Shown here one piece after another: positions 12,618 to 24,272 of a stretch of 64,000 nucleotides of DNA (its first letter is position 1; each line of letters starts with the position of its first letter). Position numbers and translations under genes: made by a program. Under the pieces are notes generated by a model. It was not told where the DNA came from. It saw only the letters and a program-made list of their open reading frames with translations, and ran no database searches. Source of the DNA: Corinectria fuckeliana (Eukaryota > Ascomycota > Sordariomycetes > Hypocreales > Nectriaceae); the NCBI GenBank assembly GCA_019137255.1, contig WPDH01000245.1, positions 62,001-126,000 of the forward strand, given 5' to 3'.

Positions 12618-12772
12618 CTGGGGGGGGCGGGGCGGGGGGGTCTCCGGCCTACCGTGTACCGCTACGGGGAGGAAAATGGAGAGGGCACCCCAGGGTCCAT
12701 GGGGGGTGGGGTTAGGGCGGAGCGCGGGTTGGGATTGTGTGTGGGCGTGAGACGTGGGGCGTACTCGTGGGG
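12618..12772. promoter_or_regulatory. Cluster of SYGGRG (CreA-type) sites upstream of creA
   Basis: At least seven matches to SYGGRG: CTGGGG at 12618, GCGGGG at 12627 and 12632, CTGGGG on the minus strand at 12688-12693, and GTGGGG at 12706, 12754 and 12767. They lie about 440-600 bp upstream of the creA start codon. CreA/Cre1 is known to bind this sequence and to control its own gene in other fungi, so this is a plausible autoregulatory region. The stretch is G-rich, so some matches are expected by chance. Confidence 0.45.
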
Positions 12773-13478
12773 CATGGGGCGTGGGTGCGACTTGAACTGG
12801 TCAGTGAGTGACCGCGCAAGAATGACTGACTGATGGGCTTTGGCTCTTTAGGAACTGAGGGAGAGGGTGTGGGATGTGGAGCTGCGGTGGGAGTGGCTCA
12901 AGTCAGTCCCGTCACCACGCACCAAGCACCAAGCACCAGCACGTTGGAGCAGCCTGGGGCACTGCACCAGCAAACCCCAAGCGGGAGAAGTAGGAGGCTC
13001 CGAAGCTACGAGATTTGGCGCCCCCCCATCTCCATCCGGTGGCCGCTTGCTCGGGGAGATAGATACCATCTACAAAGTATCCTCCTCCCTCGACCACCCC
13101 GGATAACCCAGATACCTACTACTATCGCTGCACTGCCCCAGAAGCGGTGCCGTACTCCGTACAATAGCACAGGTCAGAAAGTGACAGCAGCAACAGCACT
13201 TGCTATGCGCCGCCATGGCGGAAGCCTCGAATGACGACACGTATTCTCCTTGCCTCCCTCACACACGGCCGGCGGGTGCGATAGAGACGAAACCTGGCGA
13301 CGAGCACCCCCTTCCGAGACATTGGCCTTCTTCCAATCCTTCGTCCTCTCTTATCCCCCTCCATGCTTCACCCCCCGGCGCCTGTCCTCGAGGTGTGGAG
13401 TGGGACGGTGCGCTCCAGCTTGCCTTTTTGCTCGCCCGCTTCGCCGCTCTCGACGGTGAGATTTTCCCCTTCCCACAG

Positions 13479-13500
13479 CTCACTCACTCACTCACTCACT
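13479..13500. repeat. CTCA tetranucleotide repeat
   Basis: About five and a half uninterrupted CTCA units. A similar ACTC/CTCA run occurs at 22301-22324. Confidence 0.9.
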
Positions 13501-15504
13501 CCACCACCGCTTCGCCCAAGGCCGGCCCGGGGCGTGGGGCAGGACACAGGCGTGGTGTACGAAATCTTGTCGTGCTCGACTGATTGGCCCCCATTCCATC
13601 CAGTGGCTCCGGGGTCGCCCTGCCCGTTAGCTTGCTTGCTTGCTTTGCCTTCCTTGACTCGTCTCGCTGCGGGAGAGGCTTTGTGGTGGTGCGCCCGCCA
13701 CGTCGGCTATTCTGCGCCTGGTTCGTCGGCAGAGATACGGCATGCGAATCAAGTCGCCATTTCGCGACAACGCACCCAAGCCCAATGGCCCTTCGTCCCG
13801 TTTGCCTCGGTGGCTTGGGGGGGAAATTGCCCAGACACAGATTTCGCAATCGATAATTTGTATTTCTCCCCTCCATGCACGGCCCTCCCCCGGTGTTTCT
13901 CCATTTCGTCTTGTCATGGATGCTCTGTGCTGTGCTGTGCTACTATGTATGTATCTATGCGGCACCTACTTCGTGGTTCGGCTTTCCATGGCCCAACCGC
14001 CGACGCAATTATCAACTCCCCTTTCTCATACTCTTCATGCGAAAAATAAATTTATCCCTAGAATGTAATGAGCTCACCACGTATATACGTAATGGTTCGT
14101 CCTCGGGATCCAAACTGCACCCATATTTCATCATGCGATGCCGTGTCAATACCTATCCCCATGCTCCATCTATTCCCCTCCATCCATCCGCCGATGATGA
14201 TGCTAGCCTTGGTGGGGGCTGGCCCTGGTTGGCGGGCACTGGACCAGCCTGTTGGGCGTTGATTCTTTCCTGGGTGGGACTTCACGATGCCTCATGAGGG
14301 CGCTACCTGCATTCCGGGGCCCAGTTTGCTTTTTCCCAGTCCGCAGTATTTCGGATTCTGACTTTCGTACTAGCTTTCCCTACCCGCATCCAGACCTACC
14401 TTTTTACCCCAGCTTCCACACACCCCCAGATTTGAGAAAACTCTCTCGGTTATTCACATGCTCGAGACGCACGTAATCCGGTACCCGTCTTAGCAATCAT
14501 GGCGGTAATATGGGCCAAGGTGAAGACGAAATCCGCTGGCGCAAAGAGGAAATCCCCTAGCGCAAAGAGCGACATCGCAGCACGAGGCCCTGGACCCCAA
14601 GACCGGGTGTGGGGTTGCTCACCAGGCTCATCAGGGCCGGTCATCAGTCCAGCGCCGACCCACGCCAAAGCCCACGATAAGACAGACAGACGGCTTTGGC
14701 AATCACCAGACACAAGGGGCACGACTCCGAACTCCAGATCCTCTTCCCCCTTGTCTAGACTTCCTCCTAGCAGTCCTAAGAAGTCGTCTGGGGGCATACT
14801 AGGCCGCCGCGAGCCACGGCTAGCAGATATCGTCATTTTCGTTCCTGCAAGTGCAACCATCCAACGCGATAAGCGCGGGCTCCCAGAGCTCCGCCTCAGC
14901 CCGCCTTGCCCAGTAAGTTTGGGCCTCCTATAGGGCGGCGGGCTCAGGCTAAAAAGTGAATCATCCGCCTTGCTACTATCGTCAGTCTCCTCGCCTTTGT
15001 TGCTGTGTGGAGTTGTTGCGCTGGTATTTCCGGGGTTGGACCGATCACCTAGGAGGTCGAGAGGGACTTACCCCGGCTCCTCGAAATTTGCCTCCTAAAC
15101 TTCCTGACGTCCGCCCCATTCCCAGACGATATCCTCGGTCCAAAATGGATCAACTGAGCAGTAGCCTCTGCCTCTCGAATGGAGTCTCTCTCTCCAGGAT
15201 CCCGCCAGCGGAGTCTAGAGTCTACCATGGTTATCTCTCCAACTCCGCATTGCAGGATCACGAGGGCATCAAAGGTGTTCCAGGCTGCTCCCCTCTCCTG
15301 ACGTGTTTCCCCTTTCCCCAGCGGATCCGCGGGAGACCTTTCCCCAGACTTCCTTTTTTGCCAAAGATCACCGAGAGCTGGAAGGCGTGTGGCTTGGGCC
15401 AATTGTCCTCAGTGCCAGCCAGGGGTGCGGGAACCCTTTCGACCCCAGCGTGGGGGTGATAAGCCATTTTGGCTGATATCACGCCTGAGGTACGAAGTAC
15501 GAAG

Positions 15505-15528
15505 GAATTACTATGTACATAGTAATTC
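15505..15528. repeat. 24-bp perfect palindrome
   Basis: The 12-base half GAATTACTATGT is followed directly by its reverse complement, with no loop. Flanking GGTACGAA (15489-15496) and TTCGTACC (15526-15533) also pair, so a longer imperfect fold is possible. No gene is adjacent. Confidence 0.9.
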
Positions 15529-18500
15529 GTACCTCGAGGCTCCGGGAGATGGTAGGGATGGGCAAGCCACAGGCCTCGTTCCCCTGCTTAGCAGCCGCCC
15601 GAACCCTCCCTTTCTCGGCACAACACCCTGTCTCCCTCCTCTCCGGGAAGTTCAGAGCCAGTGGTGAGTGGTCTGCGCAGATAAGGAAGCTGCGCCCGGG
15701 GGAACGGCCAAGAGGCTCTGTTCGCTCTCCATCTTCTCCAGCTTCCCCTTGCGCGATGGCGCCCCAAAACCCAGAGCCTAATGCCTGTCGCAACCTTGCT
15801 CGCTAGCCCCATCAGGCAATTCCGGGGCAAATGATCTCAGATCTTATCCTGCCGTCGATGGTCCAGAACGGCGATGTCCGCAGCTTTGGGATGTGCAGAG
15901 GAAATGGTCAACTCAGGAATTCGGCCAGAATCTCCATGGACGAGCGCCTGCCAAAGTTCTCCTGTTTCCCCACGTCCTCGGACCGACGACGAGTCGCGCG
16001 GATCGTCGTCCCCAGAAAACATTGCCACTCGCGCCTCCAACTCTGTTGACGATGGATGATGTCGTCGCAAATAGAATCGATTGGAATACTTGAAGTCGGG
16101 GCGGCCCCGGGGTGTCGGCTGTCCCTGTCCCTGTACTGTCGCGGATTCTATATCCCAGAGAGCCTCCGTATCAGGCGCTTTTTTATGCACTTCTCCTCAA
16201 TGGAAATTGACAGCCCTCGATAATGCGCTGATGTAGCAAAGGCCAATGGGCCGCACTAAATCCGAGGAGCTGGTTTAAGACTCGGTCTCTTTTCCGGAAA
16301 CCGGGGATTGTCACGCCCTCCCAAAGACGACATCTAGACTTGCCGCTAGCTACTGCGTTACTATCGAGCAAATTCCCCTCAACATACACGCAAACAACTT
16401 TGCGCGTGCTATCGGTGCTATAGACGTTCTCTTCGCTCCTCTAAGCTGCTGATCGGACCCATGTCCAAGGCAGCAGCTTTGTCGGGACCCCAAACACATG
16501 CGATGCGACCAGTTGCTCCTGACTGGGTCGCTTGCACCTGGACACCCCCGTCAAGCCTGGTCCCCTGGTCCCCTGGCGAACCCAGTTTGGGAATTTCATG
16601 ACGAGGCGCATCAATTGCGTTTTTCATGTGTCAATTCTCGTCACTTGGTTTGCGACCTGTCAGTGGAGCACTAGAGGAGCCGTACAGGCCTCAAAGGCCC
16701 GAGGACAAAATCATCTCGGCTCAGCGCCATGATGGACGAACCTCCACCAGACGCTTCGTCGCTTTCTATCCAGGCCCCCCAAGGCAAGCTCCCCCCCACG
16801 TGGTGTCAGAAACCGGGGGCGTTTGCCGTCTTCTCATTTGATCAGGGCGGCACTAACTTCCCGTGGCCGTCGGCTCCGCGTCGTAGAGGATTTTCCTTGC
16901 CCGGGAAGACCCCGAGATTAGGCCATGGATATCGACCAAAGACGACGGCGTCTGCTACCTCGAGCCAGCCCGTCGAAAACGGGTGGCTAGGTACTTCGTA
17001 CCTGCTACGTACTGCTATTCCTTGTTAAGCGGCTCTTCTACCGAGGCGCAATGTTTTGGTGGCTTGCGGACGTCCCTCGGCGCAGATCGCACGGTCTAGA
17101 TTTTCGACAGGCGTTCGCGGGGCTCCAGCTTTTTTCTTCATGCACAATGCAGCAACGAGCCCAGATCCCCCTTGCAGGCAGCGTGCGGCTCAATCAAGCG
17201 ATTGACCACTTCGAGCCACTAGGACGGAATCGAAACTTCATGGAAAGGAGGGATGTGGTGCGGATCTCGTTGCCATTGCCGCCTCCACAGGCGTATTCAC
17301 AAGCCAGCCAGGCCTTCGGCGCATCTCTGCGCGAAAAACTGATGTACCCGTAACGGAGCCAGCTGGGTCCGCGGCGCAATGTAGCGTTGCGCATGAAGAG
17401 TGCCGTGGACTGTGGGGGTCAAGCTGTGCTGCAGTGGGGATTGATTGCCACAGATGGCTGTGCGCCGTGCCACTCCTTGTTGCGCTGTCGCAGTGTTGCT
17501 GAGAGGGAAAAAAGAAAATATTGGCTCCTTTTCCTGAGGGCGATCCCGATATTGGCCGAGCCGTGTCGGCACTGTGAATATGTACCAGATTGCACAGTGT
17601 CTGTACAGTCCCCCTCACCGTACAGCTCATGGCATGTCGCCGTCGGTGTGGAGGCCGAGCCTCAGGTGAGATGACTTGTCGTACCGAATCACGTTGTCTC
17701 CGCCCTCAGCTGGCAGGGCCTTTGCGGAGGCCTGTGCAAGGACTGTCGGACTCGCTTTCAAGCAGGTAGGAGATACCTTTCTGAGACCTTTTTCCAGACC
17801 GGCCCGGTGCCCTCACCGAGGACGAGCTCGGTCCTCACGGAAACTCCTGAGTCTCCTTGACTCGTAGCCTCCTGGGGTTCTAGGTCCCAGGTTCCAGGTC
17901 CCAGGGTCCTGTCAACCACTGAACCATCTGCCCACAGCCAAGCTCACGACGCCGCCCCGTCATGGAGTGTCATCGTATTCGCTCGGTACCTTGCAGTCGC
18001 CGCATCCAGCCGCGCGAGGGCTTTACGTAGTATTAGTTAGGGGACTTCCCGCACGACCTCTTCTAATAAGCCTCATCTTCGACCACCAACCTCTATTACT
18101 GGATGGAGCCACCGGAGGCCTTGGTACATATAGACTATGCATGGAGCACAAAAACTGCCGCACTGAAACCTGCTCGCAAAGTAGCGCCGCAACGCCGCTA
18201 AGGGGAGCCGCGTTGATATGTACCACGCCGATCTGCATTGTTCTCGGTGTGGGGCATAGCTGGGGAAGTCTTTTGATGGCCTCGAGCTCACCTCACCTTG
18301 GAAGACCTATCTACTCGGGTCAAGTCCGACAGCGGCGCTAGCAGCTGTAGCCCGTGTCGTGATCTGGGTGAAGGACAAAGGCTAGCCGCATCATGTACGA
18401 CTTATGCGACTTCCGACGAGTCCAAATCCAAGCGGCAACTCATGCGAGGCACAAGCTCAGTCATGGCGTAACTCAAACATGAGCAAAGTCCCGTCAGGTC

Positions 18501-18868
18501 GGCTATCGAAAGTCTTGGAAGCTGGAAGGCCAACTCCGTATCCTGACCAACCTTGTTTTCCCTGGGCCTCCGGATCTCCAAGGTCGTGCTCGTTCCTTAT
18601 CTCTGCTCGGCACCCCCTTATCACGACCCCAGACAGGCTATCCTGTGACTCGAAATCTCTTCCGTCTTCTACCGGGGTTCGGGGTAATGGGGAATGGGGT
18701 AGGCTTATCTTCCCCACAGACTCATCCCCTTCTTGCCGTCTCAAGGGGCGTGCGCCAAGGAGCACAAAAAAGTAATTAGCCAGAGTCAGTGTCAGTGGCT
18801 TGTATCATGCGCTGGTGGTGGACAGTCTTAGAACGGCGACGGGAGATGACCTTGCACGTAGCCATCCG

Positions 18869-18924
18869 TGTCTCCGTGTCTCCGCGACTCCGCGACTCCG
18901 TGACTCCATGACTCCATGACTCCG
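18869..18924. repeat. 8-bp tandem repeat, 7 units
   Basis: Seven units of a degenerate octamer: TGTCTCCG twice, CGACTCCG twice, TGACTCCA twice, TGACTCCG once. Neighbouring units are identical in pairs, which suggests stepwise duplication. Confidence 0.85.
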
Positions 18925-19645
18925 CACGAGTAGCACGATACCCCCTTGGCAGGCTACGTACTCATGGTTTAGAACATGATACTCAGCCCGGTGCTTCCAG
19001 AGGCTGCCTGCTCGCCTCTGCGCTCGGTTGTATTGCCAATATTTGCTGGGGTCAGTGGTTATAGTTACTCAGAATAACAATGCTCGATAAGTGCCGGTCT
19101 GACAACCGAGGCTATTATGAAACATCATGAATCACTCAGTCTCCTCTTTGTCTGAGCAGTTTCTCATTTCTCCCGTAGCTAGGTTCATAGCATCGCACAA
19201 CTTGGATAGCCCGTTTGCTATGGGCTCAAAATCGGGGCTCTATGCGTTTCCCTTTGAGAACTCAATGCCTCAACAAGCAGAAGGGCATTTGGTGATGATT
19301 CCCCTGACTTCAACTGGAGTGGTTTGCCACCGCGGTTAGATGGCCATGTCTCCATGCTGGGGTAGCGGCGTGGCCCGCCTTATCGAGATTCATGGCTCGA
19401 AACAGACACAACAGGGGGAGGCATGCCGTACTTTCACAAGGGGGGGATGAGTGGAGGATACAATGGACACCAGGACACCGGGACACGCGGAGTAGCTGGC
19501 TCAGGTGAGCTCGGTGGGCTGATGCTCCGTCCGATCGAATGTTCAATAACAATCGGGGTTTGGTAGTCGTGATCAGGTCTGTAAACATTCACCCGAGGCG
19601 AAAGGCCGGGGAGAACTTCCTAAACTAGCCCACCGTCAATTCAGA

Positions 19646-19679
19646 ATCACGTGATCTCGCGTCTCGACTCCGGCACGTG
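19646..19679. promoter_or_regulatory. Two CACGTG elements ahead of the Rad51 paralogue
   Basis: CACGTG occurs at 19648-19653, inside the 10-bp palindrome ATCACGTGAT, and at 19674-19679. They lie 112 and 86 bp before the start codon at 19765. CACGTG is the core bound by bHLH factors (Cbf1/Pho4 class). Function here is inferred only from position and pairing. Confidence 0.35.
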
Positions 19680-19764
19680 CTCGGCAGTTACAGCTTGTGG
19701 GACCACTCACGACAGCCTCGTTGACTGGCTTGGAGGACTCCGCGCCAATACATGACTGTAGAGG

Positions 19765-21246
19765 ATGGCTTACCATGCGATTTACGGTCATGATAGAGCT
19801 AGTTTTGACACATCTAGTACCCGTCAGTCTCACGATGCATCCCACGACCCGGAACATAAGCTAATCCGCAGCGTAGACCGACTGCCAACAGTCTCGGCAT
19901 CCCAGGCCTTGGACGAGCTTCGAGACGACGCATCTAGTCTTGTCTCGACAGGCTTGGATGATCTAGATCAAGCTCTCCTAGGCACGGCGTCCATTAATGA
20001 CCAAGGCTCTCCTCATCTCGGTGGTGTTAAACGAGGCCAAGTAACCGAGATTTGGGGTCCTCCAGGAACTGGCAAGACGGCCTTAGGGTAGGACGCTGAG
20101 CCCTTTAACACGGGCGAACTCAAAACTAACAGATCCGAAAAGACTGCAGCTTACTGCAAATGCATTGTGTGATGGTGATGCTGTGGTCTGGGTAGGTGTG
20201 TTGACCAAGCCGTTGACCCTCAACTTACTTCCACAACTAACACTGTGCATAGACTGCTTCCAGGTGGTGCGCAGTCAAAGGGTCAAGGCGGTGTTTGATG
20301 CAACAAGGACGAGCCGTGTCTCCGAGGCCCCTAAGGGTAAACAGGAGAGTATCTCGAGCCAGTTCTTACACTACTCCTGTCTTACCCTTCCTCACTTCAT
20401 CGCTCTCGTCTCGCGCCCAACGCCCAAATCGATACCAGCCAACTGCTCGCTGCTGGCTATCAGCTCATTGTCAGCCCTAGTAAACTCGGCTCTGCCCAAG
20501 AGCCATGATGCAAAAGCTGCTTCCAAGCCTGGCAAGGGTATGTTCAGAATCGAGCTTCTACAAGGCGATGTTGACATGTGTCTAGCACCGACCCCCTCCG
20601 CGAAACGGATGCAGGCGCTTCAATCAATAATGAACAGTCTGCAGAAATTAGCGGCAACCAGAAATTGCGCAGTCGTGATTCTCTCGCAATGCGCGACGAA
20701 AATGCATGCTGAGAGGGGCGCAACCTTGGTTCCGGCAGTGAATGCAACAGTCTGGGATCAAGGTGTGTCATCTCGACTAGTTCTGTTCCGAGATTGGATC
20801 TGGCAAGGAAACAAACCGGCAAGTGTTTTTCTGGCTGGCTTACAAAAGCTCAATGGAAAAGCAACAGATGAGGCTGTTGAAAATATCGTCGCATTCAAAG
20901 TGGAACAGGTTTGTGGGCATGATCTGGCGATGCTGCGGGCGGGTTATTCACATCACACCAGGACGGCGTGGCCAAGGTGCCCTACGATGCGACTCGGTCG
21001 ATTGAAATGACAGGGCACAAGCGGAAGCTAGGCCAGACAGGACTCGAAGTGCCTGACAGTGAGGACGACGAGAATTACGGATGGGGGGATGGGGACGATG
21101 CGGCAATGCCGGCCCCGCCTCCGCAGTGGCAAGGCAGTGAGGATATTCTCCTGGGCCAGGACGTCGGGCGGAGCGAGAATGAATACAGTGACGACGGTTC
21201 CGGCGATAGCGAAGGTGAAGGCGAGATACTCTACGACAGCGATTAG
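19765..21246 (+). CDS. RecA/Rad51-family recombination protein (Rad55/Rad57-like paralogue)
   Basis: Five exons give 422 residues: 19765-20087, 20143-20195, 20253-20537, 20586-20908, 20962-21246. Residues 98-105 (GPPGTGKT) are a Walker A motif in the context EIWGPPGTGKTALG. The hydrophobic strand at about 190-200 (CSLLAISSLSAL) sits where Walker B should be, but the usual Asp is Ser196. The following region (ALQKLAATRNCAVVILSQCA) matches RecA-core architecture. The C-terminus is rich in Asp, Glu, Ser and Gly. Rad51 paralogues assist Rad51 loading in homologous recombination repair; which yeast protein this corresponds to (Rad55 or Rad57) cannot be settled here. The second and third introns (57 and 48 nt) are multiples of three without stops, so a naive model would read through them. 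Removing the 48-nt one is supported by its GTATGT donor and CTAG end. Confidence 0.82.
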
Positions 21247-22300
21247 AGTGAAGACGCCGGAGCAGGACCTGCTCCCCGTCTCGGCGCCGGTGAAGCGCCG
21301 AAAAGGTACGAAAGTACATTGTACACCGAACTCCACGAGTCAAAACGGGTCGCCGAGCAAACTCCACGAAGCTCAGAAATCTGGTCGGCCTAATAGCAGA
21401 GAGCGCATTGATTTGAGCCCCTTGTTGCTGCTAGGCGTCGGATCCGGCATGAGGGAAAAGCTGGGCGGTGGGGAGGCGATCATGGCAGCGGGCAAATGTC
21501 GGCTTGTCTGGACAGTGGACTCGCTGGGGATCGGTCAAGTCCGGCCGAAGACTGGTTGGTCCTAGTTTAGTAGTTAGTGGCAGGCCATGGGGATGTCGTG
21601 GAGGCCGTGGGGAGGGTTTTCGACGAGTTCTAGCCGGCCCCCCAAGACGATGGTATGCTTCTGGAAGGATAAGAATTTTTCTCCAATGGCATCATTGGCA
21701 CGACTTAGCTTAAAGACTCCACCGCAGGTGAGGCGGAAAACGGCTAGCGTCATAGAAGTGGTCCACCCTACTGTGGGGAAAAGACACCGAAGCCTGAAGG
21801 ACGAACGTGGAGGGCATTCCTTTGGGCAAGGAGCTTTCTCCGGAGTTTCGTAAAGACACACCTCCCTCGTTGCTCAGCCCTGCATCCCTATGTATTATGT
21901 ACAATGTAGATTAGACGGGTGGCGATTTTCCACGTACGGAAGTGGCTTGGCGGCCGTAGATAAGTATCTAAGGGAATGCTCAACCAGGGAAATAGTGCAG
22001 ATGGCATATCCGTTAAATCGTAGAGGGAGATGCCGCCGAAGAAGAAGACGAGGGAGGGCATGAAGAGCAGGGTGCAAGGACTCGGAATTGTGGTATTGGG
22101 TGTGGGAGGTTGCCCAGAATAGGATGATTGTGGCCAGTCCGCGACCTCTGGCACTGAGTCCCGGGACGGGAGATACGCATGAAAGGCTCCGATCCCTAGC
22201 AGGTACGTATGTACGTAGCATTCCATGGGCTTGCATACAGGTGGTGCGTGCTTGGTTGCAGACACTCACCTACGAAGGTACATACGAATACTGTCCGAAT

Positions 22301-22324
22301 ACTCACTCACTCACTCACTCACTC
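22301..22324. repeat. ACTC/CTCA tetranucleotide repeat
   Basis: About six units of ACTC without interruption, continuing into a CT-rich stretch. Confidence 0.9.
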
Positions 22325-24188
22325 TCTCACTATCTCTCCCTCTCCTCCTCTCCCATCAACCCCAGCGACATGATTAATGCAAGCCTCCTGGGGCCTGGGT
22401 GATGCCCAAACGTCATCGCCCGCTGTGGGGAAGAAAGACACTCGGCGACAATCCGACGAGGAATACAGTACGTAGTCACATAAGGTATCTCGCTCTTGCA
22501 GGACGAAGTGTGGGGGACAAATGTCCCGATTTCAGATGTGCCGACGCACTCAGTCCGAGACATGAACACGGCTAGACTACTAATAAGTAAGTATGTACTA
22601 ACCAAAACCAGTGAACCAAGACGTCCGAGAGAAATCTTCGTCCAGACCGACTCTACAGTCAGCCATTGGATGTGGTTGGGGTGTTCCGAAAGAATGTTCC
22701 TGCTGGGCCGTTGTTGGGTTGCGGCATTGAATGCACACCGCCAGCGTGGCTTTTTCCTAATCCTTCTTCTACCCCAACATTATCTACACAGCAGTGTACC
22801 CATACTTGGGCCTCCTTTTTCTTCATTTTTTTGGTGTGTGGTTGGTGGTGGCACGCTCTAGGCGCCAGATCTCGCGATCTGGGACGCGCAGCTAGACCAG
22901 GAGCCACTAGCCAGCCCTTGGCTGCATTGGACCGTGGACTATGGCTGTGTGTGTTTGGTGCACAAGTGGGCGTACCAAACTTGGGACGACGCCTATCTGT
23001 GCGACCCTGTGCAACAGCGGGTAGCACGGCGAATGTCGCGATCGCGACTTTTCGAAGATGCGAGGGGGATCGCTAGCGAAGCGACCCTGGACCGGGCGGG
23101 CAATTTGGCGATCAATTGGCGATGGCGATGGTCTCGGTCGATATTGAGGGCCTCGTCATCTGGAGCTTTCAGCTGCCGCCAATGCCCTCCCCTTCTCAGC
23201 CGACGACGGTCCCTTCCCTTCGTCCCTTCGCGGGTGTCCCAAACCGCTGCTAATTGCTCCAACTTCTCTGTACTACATAGTATGCAACAGGACCTGTGAG
23301 GCCGCACGCCCGGTCAATGGCATCGTACGAAGAACGTGAAGCTCCGAAGCCGTCCCCCCCCCGAACCCCCAAAGGCGCAGGCTGCAGCATCTGCAGGACG
23401 ACGCTCAGGCGATTCCCCATCGAAGATGGGCCGATGGGCACCTCCCCGCCACGCCTCAACGGGCGGAGGTCTCCCTTCGCCGGAGATGCGGCGAACGGGG
23501 GATGGGATGGGATGCGTCCAGGGGGCGTAGTTCCCGTTCGGCAGCGGGGGAGAGGGCAGGACGAGCAATGCGCTGCCTGCTTCCCATCCGGGGGGGATCG
23601 ATGTAGGATGCGGGTGCGGGCGGCGGAGAAGAGGCCGTTCTGGGGGGTGGACGAGGTGTCGCTTGAAGCCCGCCCTGGTCGCGACGAGGGTTACGGCGAG
23701 GGTTACAGCAGCAAGCAGCCTGGAAGGGAACAGGTTGGTGGATGGACTGTTGGAGCACGCGCCCTGGCCATCTTCTGGCCTGATCGCGGCCTCATCCCCC
23801 CCAATCACGGCGGCTGGTGCCCTGGCTGACTGTCTCCGGATGCCTCATCGGCATATGCGCGGCAGATGAGCGACGATCCTGCTACGTCGACACCAACTTC
23901 GGGATGCATCCCCCCCCCTTTCTTTTCCTTTCCTTGCATTTATCCGAATGGCAAATACTGTGTATTAGCCCACCCCAAAGCTCGATTAATCGTTCGATGA
24001 CTTCGTCCTTGCATTCTCGGATCACGGCCCTCGGCATTCAACATTCTGGCTTGTGTCCATGTGTGTGTGAGTGTGCGCCCGTGCGCCTACTACCTATCTA
24101 CCTTAATGTACGTAGCATGTTGGGGGAAACCCGGGGGGGACGGGCATGTGGTGGGCAGACCAAACGCCTGATAGTTACAGGATACGGT

Positions 24189-24272
24189 CTACTTTGCTGA
24201 CGACTGTTGCTGCTCCATGCCGACGGCCTCTGCGGGTTGCCCTCCGAAGTATTCGTACATGAGTCCAAACCC
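24189..24272 (-). other. Possible terminal coding exon of an unrecognised gene
   Basis: On the minus strand a run of T and C (about 24275-24300) is followed by CTCAG ending at 24273, an acceptor-like signal. It opens a 27-codon frame beginning GFGLMYEYFGGQPAEAVG and ending with a Gln/Ser-rich tail and a TAG at 24189-24191. The residues look like real protein more than most short frames here. I cannot find convincing upstream exons, and I do not recognise the family. It may be the last exon of a gene with small exons, a relic, or chance. Confidence 0.2.

Larger units (their letters stand above)
12175..19764. other. Long intergenic region between creA and the Rad51 paralogue
   Basis: No gene can be supported in these 7.6 kb apart from regulatory sequence for the two flanking genes. 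The part up to about 12850 is the creA leader and promoter. From about 13250 to 14000 the plus strand is pyrimidine-rich, with a CTCA repeat at 13479-13500, and shows several overlapping long frames without recognisable domains. It also contains a 24-bp perfect palindrome (15505-15528), TACGAAGTA-type palindromic words (13152, 15491, 16991) and an 8-bp tandem repeat (18869-18924). The last 120 bp hold two CACGTG elements. Confidence 0.6.

Noticed and set aside
13363..14049. 228-codon plus-strand frame
   Set aside because: Ser/Pro/Leu-rich translation of a CT-rich stretch including the CTCA repeat; other frames here are equally long.
23296..23829. 177-codon plus-strand and 164-codon minus-strand frames
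   Set aside because: They overlap in opposite directions, start from GTG in one case, and neither shows a domain; a lone CSIC motif is not enough.
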